Part shown: one piece after another, positions 1 through 11,200 of the stretch
Numbering within the stretch: position 1 is the first letter of the stretch
Layout: the number at the start of each line of letters is the position of its first letter
Assembly (NCBI GenBank): GCA_024449915.1
Contig: JAMZAV010002220.1
Location: 310,001-374,000, forward strand
DNA length: 64,000 nucleotides
Source of the DNA: Sweltsa coloradensis
Taxonomy: Eukaryota > Arthropoda > Insecta > Plecoptera > Chloroperlidae
Reading direction: 5' to 3'
The notes under the pieces: model-generated
Database searches by the model: none
The model's input: only the letters and a program-made list of their open reading frames with translations
What the model was told of the DNA's origin: nothing
Position numbers and translations under genes: made by a program

Positions 1-20
1 CTGGTATTTTTCAACCCCTG

Positions 21-403
21 GTATAGGGTACCCCGCTTCGCGCGCAAATTTTTCAACGAATACTGCCAACCGCGTAACAAGTATCCCCAACCAACTTTTT
101 CCACGAGAAAAACAACTGAAAAATACTGCACGCCTACAACACCTTTAACGTCGCTATTTTAAATAGAAAGGAGTTTCAACGCTAAATAAATGTTAAAATA
201 CTGCACCTACAACACCTTTAACGTCGCTATTTTTAATATAAAGGAGTTTCAACGCAAAAGGTGTTTAAAGTAAAGTACACCCTTCATAAGTAGTAAGAAC
301 GCGACGTGTTGTTTACAATGTAGTTACTATCGCATTGTGTAGGCCTAAGTTGGCTGCAGTGGTGATGCGCGCGCACGTCGGTTTGAACCGGGGTACCTTA
401 TAC
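21..403. repeat. Inverted-repeat unit with an internal direct repeat
   Basis: GTATAGGGTACCCCG at 21-35 is mirrored by CGGGGTACCTTATAC at 389-403 (14 of 15 paired). Between them, a ~60-bp block starting AAATACTGCA and ending GTTTCAACGC occurs twice (about 120-181 and 196-255). This looks like a MITE, but the left flank touches the window edge so no target duplication could be verified. A C17 homopolymer follows at about 490-507. Confidence 0.5.
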
Positions 404-602
404 GGTAGTATTACCAATAGAAATGTTAATGGTTTTGTAGGTCGTTTTTGTTAATAAAACAGCACAAAAAACTTGATGATTTTATTTTGCCCCCCCCCCC
501 CCCCCCCAACCAAAGAAGTTGGCTTGGTAACTATGTACAAGTCCGTATCATGTGGGAAAACATTGACAATCATTTCCAGTTCTTACCTTCAATTTATTCT
601 TT

Positions 603-1468
603 CGCTGTGGCTATTTAACCGTACGGAAAAATTACGTTATACAATTTAACCGTAGACTGTACTACGGTAAATCTAAGCATGCTATTTTGACCGTAGCTAC
701 GGGAACGGCGGTAGAGTTTAGCCGTAGACTTTAGGCCTAGGACTACGGAAGATTTACGACCTCTAAACCGAAGCTACGGACAAGTTTCGTAGCGTAGGCC
801 TACCTTTAATTCTATGTCTACAACTACAGATGAAATTGCTACACGCCAGCCTAGACGTAAACATTAGGGTGTTATTGCTCCCGTAAATACAGTAGCGCGA
901 ATCTATTTGTAGGATTCATTACTTTCGAGACTGTGGCATGTGTTTTCAGGCATAATTTATGATATATCAAATTCTCTAGGCTATTGTATTTAATAGGCCT
1001 TTGCTCTAGCCAGAATGTGTTTTAGAATTGACTTGACCGAAAGAATCTGCATCAAAGCGATTGCATGTGGGCCTAAACATGGCCTAGAATAGTCGAAATC
1101 GCGTTACTGTACTAAAAAGTCTAGTAACCCTAGGCTTGAAGAAGAGGGGGAGGGGCTTACGGGATTCATGTTGCCGTCTTTCTACGCAGTCATGAAGGAA
1201 ATTGAAGCAAATAAAATACAAAAAACCCTTAACGTTTCTATTTTAATGACTTTCAAAAAACCTTATGTTGCATCAAATTATAATTTTGCATCAACAAACA
1301 CGTCATTGCAGTCAGGTTGTCAGAACAGGAATGGGGGCTGCCGCGCCGAATCCGCCGATCCCGCAAAAGATTCGGATACCTTCGATTATTTCCGCAGATC
1401 TTCGTTTTTGCTACGGACGATTTGTTATTGTTAATTTGTCCGTAGCCTACGGTTAAATAGCCACCTTG
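603..1468. mobile_element. Mutator-like MITE, 866 bp, 9-bp target duplication
   Basis: Terminal inverted repeats of about 21 bp: GTGGCTATTTAACCGTA lies just inside the left end and its complement TACGGTTAAATAGCCAC just inside the right end. Exact 9-bp direct repeats TTATTCTTT flank it at 594-602 and 1469-1477. The interior is full of short TACGG/CCGTA subterminal motifs and has no transposase frame. A 9-bp duplication suits the Mutator superfamily; the assignment is inferred from that length. Confidence 0.75.
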
Positions 1469-1922
1469 TTATTCTTTTACCTTGATGATGGCTAAGCCCC
1501 ACCGGGACTCTGCCCCTGGACCCCAGACAACACAAACTTATAGACCTGGCATGACACGACATGGCAGGGTCCGTATTACTCACACCTTGACGTATTCATG
1601 GTGTTTACAATAAGAAATCGTGATAGGCTAACTGCTTAGCCTAATTTAATTTTTGTGGATTCGGTGTGTACTTGTGAAACATATTTACCGACATAAACTT
1701 GAAAAACTAATTTTGTAACTTGCGCAATTTAGGCCTACCCGCTGTTTTCCTGAACCTCGTAGTTGACTAGCTGTGTGTGTGCCACTTGACAAAACACTAT
1801 TGTTTTTTGCACTTTTTACACATTTCTGTGACATTAAACAAGTATAAACTAGCGGTAAGCCTACGGTAATTTGTCAATCAAATTAGGCCTATGCATTTAA
1901 TTTCCATGTGGTTGTTTTATAG

Positions 1923-2292
1923 TTTGCTGGCCAGAATGAGGATTCTAATGGTGCAGTGTCGTCGCGCAGAGTTAAAGACGACGACGAAGACAGCCCAAGC
2001 AACAGCAATGCAGTAAACTCAATAGACAATAAACACAAAGTTCCTCCGGACAAGACTCTCAATATAGGTGCCCAAGGGCAAGAACCAAGTAAAGGTGTTA
2101 CAAATCGGACTAGTTTGAGATTAGAGGAGTTAGATTTCGTGCCTATCTGTGATGTGTACACGAAGGAAGCCATCTCGGCGATCCACCGTGCGAAGACGCA
2201 GCGCTGCAAACAGCATTTGGTGAACATTACGTGCCTTATTCAGTCGGGAAAGTTGTATCCTAAGGAGCTACAGAGTTTCTGTCCTGCACCAG
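1923..2292 (+). CDS. XYLT: XYLT exon 1 visible (stem region)
   Basis: Phase-0 acceptor (TTTTATAG) and phase-1 donor (CCAG|GTTGGT, a weaker donor). It encodes a hydrophilic, acidic and Ser/Asn-rich stem, then a segment beginning [16 protein letters not shown] and ending SFCPAPG. That segment matches the conserved Cys-containing stem of XYLT1/2. No in-frame ATG precedes it in the exon and no membrane segment is encoded, so this is not the initiating exon. Confidence 0.88.
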
Positions 2293-5200
2293 GTTGGTAC
2301 ATCCAGGGCCTAAATATTATTATCCTCTTGTGTAGGCTGGCTACGGCCTACTTAAATGCAACATGCTGGCCTATCAAGAATTATGTTAGGAATGCCTTAT
2401 TAACCTCACAGACCTCAATATTTTGTGCTTCTTAACAATAGGCCTAATAAGCCTAGTCTAAATATTAACTATTTAATGATTCCTACAGACTTAATAGGGG
2501 CTACCGGTAGGTACCAGAATTCAATGAATCTATTGAATGTACAGACATAATTGTTAGCATCCTGTGGACCTTTGTATAGTACCGGTAGCCAACAATGTAA
2601 TTGTTAGCATCCTGCCAACCATTGTACAGTACAGCAGTAGTAGGCCTACTGTATAGAATTTGTCATGTTAGTATTTAAATGAACACAATTTGACCTTGCC
2701 AGAAATTAGATATCAACTTGTGATGTCACATCTACCTACTGTTCTGTGGCTAGACTATATATTTTCCTTTGATTACCTATTGTTAAATTCATGGTTAAAT
2801 TGGCAGATAAGCATGGTAGGCTATGCTAAATTACATAACCAAGCCTAGAGGTTTGATAGGAACTATGAAGCCAATAAAATGGATTTTGACAACCAGTAGG
2901 CCTATTTTAGGTAGCTAGCCCTACTAGTCTTAACCGGTAGCACAGATCTGTGTGGGCAGTAGCCCCAACTTTAATCCCTCAATTTCAATTCTGTTCCCGA
3001 GTTGAAATAGAAAATCTCTCCATTTCCCGTTAGTTAGCCAGTAGCCTTTGAAACTTATCAATAAGCACAATTTATAAGCCCTCTTATCATCTTTCTTAGT
3101 TGGAGATTGTAATTCTGTTTCCGGCGCCGTAGGTAATCTATTAGCCCTAAAAGATTAGGTAGGTAGAGGCCTTAGCCTTTGATTTGGGAGCACGTTTTGC
3201 TGTGCCTGTGCATATGAACACAAACAGTAGGCCCTAAGGCATGCCCATAGGGTTACCATACGTCCGGTTAAACCCGGACGTCCTCTTTTTCGTATGGTGT
3301 CTATGCGTCCGGGAGGCTTTTTCATAAAAGCGTGAAATGTCCGGGTTTTTGTGTAACTATGGGCGCAGCTACATTTATCGCAACAATCAGACCATACGTA
3401 CACTATTCGATGACGCTGCTGGCACGGCACGGCATGGTTAACGTAGTCAGCGGTCAGATACGTACGTGCAAGACATCTCCGACGCTCCGTTCGGGTGGCA
3501 GTACAGCCTTGGCCTTGCTCCCTTATTGCCGTGAGGCCGGACGGCTGTCGCAGTGCCAAGTTTCGCGCTATGTCTAAGCGTAAATGTAAGTTTTCTGACA
3601 AGCTCGGTGAAAAGTATCCATCTTTTAAGAAAGGTAGATATGACTGGGAAGCCGAGTGTCTTATATGTATAGTAATGGTACTTTCATCTCATTGCAAACA
3701 AAGGAAGTCTAGATTTAGAAGCTCACAATAAAACAACAAAACATGTTATAGTTTTCAGAGTCCATGCTGTGGCATATTATTGTAATGTCTCTTTTTGCAC
3801 CAGCACTATGGCAACCCTACATGCCACTAATGCATTCTGACCCCCATATACTTTGTGCCTACTAGACCAGCTACTACATATTTTAATCCTTGAGTGACCT
3901 GACCTAGTAACCTAAGTGCCACTTACTGGTACCACACATATATTACTATTAGATACACTAGGTAGGTACTTGATATGCCATGTCATAAGCTTAAAACAAT
4001 TTCATATTAGTGTAGGCCTACATATATTTTGTTATGACCTCTGTTATCCATCAGGATAGGGGAGAGTTTCCACAATGGTGTCAATATCCGCATATGAAGC
4101 TGGTTCCTCAGTTGTAAATAGTACTATGATTTGGTTATGGTTTTCAAGTAATTCACCTCAACTTTACCTTCCAAATAATATGTAAAATTTTGGCTGCATA
4201 CAGTTGTGTCTGATAGGTACGAGTTTGCATCATTGCACATTTTGATTGTGTTTCGTCCTTGAATTCAATGGATCTCGAACGAAACATTGAAACGTCTAAT
4301 TCAGGCATACCTAAGCAAAATCATCACTCACTCAATAAAAAATTTCCCAAAAAATCCTTTTTTCACCCCTCAAAGAAAAAACAAAAGAAACGTTTTTTTT
4401 TTCAAAAGAGTTTGCATCATTGCACATTTTGATTGTGTTTCGTCCTTGAATTCAATGGATCTCGAACGAAACATTGAAACGTCTAATTCAGGCATACCTA
4501 AGCAAAATCATCACTCACTCAATAAAAAATTTCCCAAAAAATCCTTTTTTTTCACACCTCAAAGAAAAAAACGAAAGAAACGTGTTTTTTCCAAAAAAAT
4601 CCGGGTTTTTTCCAAGCCCTTTACATCCCTAGGCCTGACCTAGGGCTTACACAAATATTATTTGTGGTACCTAATTTGAATCTGTCAAGCCACCAATTTA
4701 CATGCAGTGTAGCTACTTCGCAGGCTAACACGATTAAATAAAACTCTGTCTCAATGTGATTCCAGGCTTCACTGGCGGAAAGTCCCTGGGTTGCTTCAAG
4801 GACGAGAAGACTTTCCGCCTTCTCTCCGGTTATTACGCCAACCTCAAGACAACAAACTCCCCTCAACAATGTATTAACATGTGCCTTCAGTCGGGGTTTC
4901 CGTACGCAGGAGTGGAATATTCGTAAGTGTCTAACGTTCTGTTTGTACGATTGGTCTACGGTACCTGTTCAGAACCATTACTGCGGAAACCTTCTCTCAC
5001 ATTATCAAGCCAATTTAAGTTGGACCATTACTTCATTAAGGCCTTAATTTCACCATCAATTCAATTCCATGAGTCTGATATTATGTACAGACACCCTGTG
5101 AACAACTACCAGAGGCCACATGAAATGTAAAAGTGGGCTTGCCGTAGAGGGCTTGCATTTTGTAGAAACACAGCACTACTACGAAAAGACTAAGTGCACG

Positions 5201-8200
5201 AATAATAACACAAAAATAATAACTTTGTCTAATAATGTTATTTTGATTCATCTTCACCAACAAAGTTCAAACCTCTAATGATGAACATTTTGTATTGTGA
5301 TTCCTAATTCATGAATAGATTGCAGGTAAAAAGCCTTCCTTCCAAACAGTATTGCTACAAAGGTTGTTGTTGTTGTTGTTTCAGGAGCGAGTGTTTCTGT
5401 GGCAACGACGCCCCCCCGTCGTCTGCACGCCTCCCGGACTCGTCCTGTAACATGAAGTGTCCGGTGGACGTGAAACAGGCCTGCGGGGGCTACCTGGCGC
5501 TCAGTGCTTTCCACACGGGAGTCGCCAGTGAGTTAAACACCACTTCTGCTTGGGTGTAGAAGTTGGGAGTTTTTCCAAGTAGGGAAATTGATTGTCATCA
5601 TTATCCATCGCCGTTTTCCGCTTTTGACTTTTATAAACTTTTATAAATTTGCCAGTGTTTGGAACAGTAACTTTTTTAGAATGGCATACTTTTTTAATTT
5701 TTCTTCTAATTTCCCCATAATTTTCCCCACTTAATTGGCCTACAGTACCTACTAACAACTTACAGTTTGGGAAATTGAAATTAATCATGGTTATTGTCAT
5801 TGGGGTGCCAATAGTATATACAGTTGAATCACTTTACATTTACAGCAAACTTGTAAAAATAAAATAGTTTAACATTTAGGCCTAATGCCAATCAAAGTGT
5901 TTTGTTTCACAGCATTGCAGTTACCATGATGTGTCTTATCGCTGTGTTTTAGAATGGTCCCCCGCAGTGGCCCGCGAAGTTTCTCCCACGGGGAACCTCA
6001 CGGAAACACCTGTTCGTATTGTGTATTTGCTCACGCTCAACGGGCGCGCGGTGCGTCAAGTACGCAGGCTCATCAAGATGCTCTTCCATTCCCAACACTA
6101 CTTCTATATCCACATTGACACGGTAAGGAACTTGGTCTTCTGCCTTAATTGCTCACTTCTAGCAAATACTGTGCAACAGGAATAGCTTCGCTAGTATTAA
6201 TACGGTCTTACTTCCCGAATTTTACACAGGCAGTGGTGGTGAAAGAAAAACTAAAGTTTAGGCATGGAACTGATTAGTCATTGCATTGCATGCCATTGCA
6301 TTAGTTAGTGGCACGGCGGTGAGTTGGCCTGGAACTTCATTGAATTCTTCGTCATTTGTTTTTGCTCGTATTTCCCTTCGGTAGACCATATTAGTAATAG
6401 CGAACCCTGACTTAAACTGGGAACATGAATAAACATGTTTCAGTGGGGGGAAAGGTACAGAAGGACGACATCTTACCTAAAAAAAAGTTGGGTCGTACAG
6501 ACACAAATAGATGAACAAAAAGACAAGTTGCTGACATGTTTCGATCAACTAGTGGTCTTTGTCACTAGGCATGAGTAGATTAATAGCGAAGCGGTTCTTA
6601 TTACAGTATTTTTTTTTACCATTGAGTTTCTAGTGTATCCAGACTCTACACTAGTGGGCATTAAGTACTGCTGTCAATGGTTTTTCAGTAATACTGCAGA
6701 ATTGCTCAGCAGTCTGGAATCACTTTAGAAGGTAATTTAATTCATTAATGGTGTTGCGGACTTTCATAGTGTTAGTGAATGTCACACGGTCCCACCCAAC
6801 ATTTTTTTAGTATTTGTTACTTTTTAAAGCGTTAAAGGTTGTTGTTGTTTTAGTTTGATCCAAGATTAGGTCCGTGTATTGCGTAAAGCGAGGGGTGTAT
6901 GCGCGAAGCGCCTTTCTCCACAAGGTGATTCTGCAGTTTTACCATTTCTTTCAATGCCACATCTTTCACCAACACAAGGGTGGATTTTAAACTGAAACTG
7001 TGGTTTATGTATGGTGTAGTCGTTCTATATTCATCAACGAAGCCCCCATCACTTGCTCGTGTTCTTGTACAGAGGCAAGACTACTTGTTCCGCGAGCTCC
7101 TCGACCTAGAACAGCTGTTCCCCAACGTTCGCCTCACCCGCCAGAGATCGGCAACCATCTGGGGTGGCGCGTCGCTGTTGAGCGTGCTGCTGCGCTCTAT
7201 GAGGGAGATCCTGCAACTACCCTGGGCCTGGGACTTCATCATCAATCTTTCAGAGTCGGACTTACCCGTCAAGTAAGTCTCTTTGTCAATCAAGTTCATT
7301 TAAATCTTCAATTCATATTCAATGCTATTCATTTCATACCAGTAACACGCAAGTTTTAACCCTAGCTCAAATTATATTATACAATATGTTAAAAATCATA
7401 TATTTGCTTCTTAAAATATCAATAACAGGTAGGGGTCTACCCTATTTATTAATACTCTAGAGGTAGGCAAGTAGATTTGTACATATCCTTGCAGGACCTT
7501 GCTTGACTCATTCTAAATCTTAATAATATTTAAACTGAATTATAGTGTTGGTTGGGGAAAGATTGATAGAGGCTGGGAGCCAATAGCTTACCTTGAAAAA
7601 GTTCGGCGGCTGTGTAGAGTTGAAGATCACATAAATATATACACAAATTACAAATTACATTACGACGAAACGTTTCGGCTTGAACAGCCTTGTTCACCCG
7701 TCGGAGTTGAGAGAGTTACTAACTAAATAAATGGCTACTATTTACAAATATGTACAAGAGGCGCTGTTGGCGGTGGAGAGGGGAACTAGGGAAGGTCAGC
7801 CAGGTAAGGTAGTTCTCTGTTTCCCCTCTAGACTCCAAGGTTAGCGTAGGTTTAGGTTGGGAGGCTCACGGGAGCTGGTGACCATTTGGTGTGCCAGTTC
7901 CCATTTTCTGACCTCTCCTTCACTGCAGTTAGGTGGTAATGCTTTAATGATGCTGGCATTGAAGCAGTCATTAAAGCTAAGGTTATGAGTGGCTGCATGT
8001 AGTGCCACTGGTTTGTCATTGGCTCTCACTGTGTCGTGCCTGTGCCCATTCATTCTTTGCCTCAGGGTGTTGGTGGTTAGGCCTATATACTCCGCAGGGC
8101 AGTGCTGACATCTAAGTTGGTATATGAGGTTTTTGGTGGTGCAGGTGTTGTGGTGCTTTATCGGATATGTCATCTCCGTGGCTCTGGCCGTGAAGGTTTT

Positions 8201-11200
8201 AGCTGGGAGGTTTATCGGGCAGGTGTGGCAGCGATTGCTCTGGCAGGGGTAGGACCCTCTGGGTAGTGTGTCCTCTTTTTGTCTCCTCTGTAGGTCGTGT
8301 TTCACTAACATGCTGCTCAGGTTTGGTGGACGTCTGAAGAACACTCTTAGGATGTTGTTGGCCAGGTGTTGTGTGGTGGCAGAGGATGCAAGGAGGTGGC
8401 TACCTCTCTTGAGGATCCCGTTGAGGATGTGTAGGCCAGGGTGCCACTGTGTCACCAAGGGTATTGTGTCTCCTTGGGTACTTGTAGGTTTGTCCGTGGT
8501 GGGGCACACACTTGTTGTTCGACTTGTTCTTGTGGATAGCCTCGAGCAACAAAAGCATTCACAATGCGTTGGCAATGTTGTAAATAGTAGCCATTTATTT
8601 AGTTAGTAACTCTCTCAACTCCGACGGGTGAACAAGGCTGTTCAAGCCGAAACGTTTCGTCGTAATGTAATTTGTAATTTGTGTATATATTTATGTGATC
8701 TTCAACTCTACACAGCCGCCGAACTTTTTCAAGGTAAGCTGTTGGCTCCCAGCCTCTATCAATCTTTCCCCAACCAACACTAAACTAGCCTCTAGGCCCT
8801 ATCAACCCAAGTAAATTGAATTATAGTAACTTTATTTGTTTCCCAAACTACAACATAACAGAACTTACATTGTAGACAAAATAATGGCATAGGATAGGCC
8901 TACATTAATTTTTGCATAGCCGCATAAAGGGCCTACGCCTACCTACCAAGTTAAAAACTTAAAATGTAAATATCAAAACGTTAAATCTAAATTGTGTAGG
9001 CTACTATGAACTTGACTTGTGTGTATTCCATCTAGCCATTTCCAATTTCAAATTTTTAATTAATTTTTTTTTTTTTTTATTTTTTTTGAGAAACTAGGGC
9101 GCTTCAACCGGTTAGGTCATATTGCGCCGCTGTGAATGAAAGGAAATGAGAAGAGTGAATGCAGGTATGTTTGATGATTAGAATGTTTTCTAAGTGTATA
9201 ATAACAAAATAAATTGATGATGATAGTAACAGCAAAATAAAAGTTATGTATGTAAATGAAATAAAGAAAAGAACAATGTGTAGTGTGAATTAAATTTTTT
9301 AAATAGCTAGTACAATGGCGTTTGCAATGTTGTAAATAGTAGCCATTGATTTAGTAGTAATCTCGCAAGCATCTAGTGTGACAGGCTGTTACAAGTCGAA
9401 CGTTCGTCGTACATGTAATTGTAATTGTGTAATATTTTTGTTGAATTCTTCAAATCTACACTGGCCGCAGAACTTTTCCAAGGAAGCTGTTGGCTCCCAG
9501 TCTCTATCAATCTTTCACAACCAACACTAAACTAGCCTCTAGGCCTATCACCCAAGTAAATTTGAACATAGTACTTTACTTGTTCCTCAAACTACAACAT
9601 AACAGACTTACATTGTAGACCAAAATAATGGCTGGATAGGCCTACTTAAATCTTGCATAGCGATAGGGACTACGCCTCCTACCAAGCTACAAACTTAAAT
9701 TCAAATATCAAAACGTTAAATCTAATTGTGTAGGCTACATGAACTTGACTTTGTGTGATTCCATCTAGCCATTTCAATTTCAAATCGGTTCCATATGAAT
9801 AAATAGTGAAGTCCCAACAAAAGCCTGTTCTCACTTCCTCCTAAGAATCCTTGTAACATGAGTGTTGACTTTGCCTTCAGGACCAACAGCCAGCTCGTTC
9901 AGTTCCTATCCAACAACCGAGAGCGCAACTTCGTCAAGTCCCACGGCCGCGAGGTGCAGCGCTTCATCGCTAAACAGGGCCTGGACAAGACGTTTGTCGA
10001 GTGCGACGCTCACATGTGGCGAGTGGGAGACCGATCGCTGCCATGGGGCGTGGTGGTCGACGGGGGGTCGGACTGGGTTGCACTGGGTCGGCCGCTGGTG
10101 CAGCTGGTTACAAGCTCGGTGCCGCTCGTCACCAGTCTGCTGGTCGTGTTCAAGCACACTCTCTTGCCCGCAGAGGTGAGTGTGGGGATTTATCAGTTTG
10201 GTGCGATGGACTAGAAGGGATAGAATCAGGAACATGGACATTCAAGAAATGCTGGGTAGGTAGAGATGTTAAGGACATGGTTTAGATGGTTTGACATATG
10301 AAACTATTAGGGTGTGCGAATCCAATTTTTTCATTTCGAATCCGAATCTCGAATCCCAAACACAAAGATTCGCGAATCCGAATCCGAATCCAAAATTGGT
10401 TTACCTCACACGGAACAAGTAACATAAAAAAATGCCATAATTTCATGGTCCCGTGCTGTTTTTCATTGTTTTTTCCACGTTTTCGAGACTCCGTGACATC
10501 TTCAGCCAATCAACAACACTTCATCCATCCAGCCTTCTCTGAACGCGATGTATTTATCTCGCGCGGTAGGCCTATCTTATCTTTTGGCATTGTTCTACTT
10601 TTCAAGATAACATTGCGAGGAAACTTCTTGCTGTCATTTAAGAGCACATTAGTAGGGCTAAACATAACATGTGTTGTATGGACCCGCACTTATTATTACT
10701 TACGAGTTCGGAGATGGACATCGTTCACGTAATGCAAACGCATCGCTATGTGAAGGGAGACTGACTGACATAAACACGGCGCCCGCCTGTCATCTGAGCT
10801 GGCAGCCGGCCGGCTAGGGCTCGCCTGAGAGAGAGAGAGCGCGCTGCGCCGTAGGGCCTTGCGCAACGCCTGCAGGCAGCCTGCCAGCATCGTCCAAGAG
10901 AGAAGAGAGGACTGGAGCACGGTTGTTTTTCGAATGCTACGTGCGAGAAAAACAGCGCTTTTTCTTGAACAACAAGATGCGAACGGAAATTCTTCGTTTA
11001 CGTACGCGGCGGCCATGTTATCACGTGATCGATTGCAAACTATAAAATCGACCTATCGATTTATTAGCGTGTTTCTCGGGAGTTTGGCGCCGGATTCGAA
11101 TGTTTCGAATACTTCGAATTTTTACGATTTCGGATTCGAACGACGAATCGAATTCGAATCCTGAAAGATTCGATTCGGATTCCATAATTTTGAAGCTTCG

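Larger units (their letters stand above)
2293..4765 (+). other. XYLT visible intron 1
   Basis: 2.5-kb intron. It holds a hAT element (3248-3819) and a tandem ~187-bp duplication (4221-4600). The rest is AT-rich sequence with many AGGCCTA motifs and nothing recognisable. Confidence 0.85.
4923..7072 (+). other. XYLT introns 2-4
   Basis: Introns 4923-5384, 5528-5952 and 6123-7072. AT-rich with AGGCCTA motifs; no element boundaries, repeats or additional exons recognised. Confidence 0.7.

Noticed and set aside
8268..8606. Plus-strand frame of 112 codons
   Set aside because: Complement of the GIY-YIG coding frame, which is clearly the real one.
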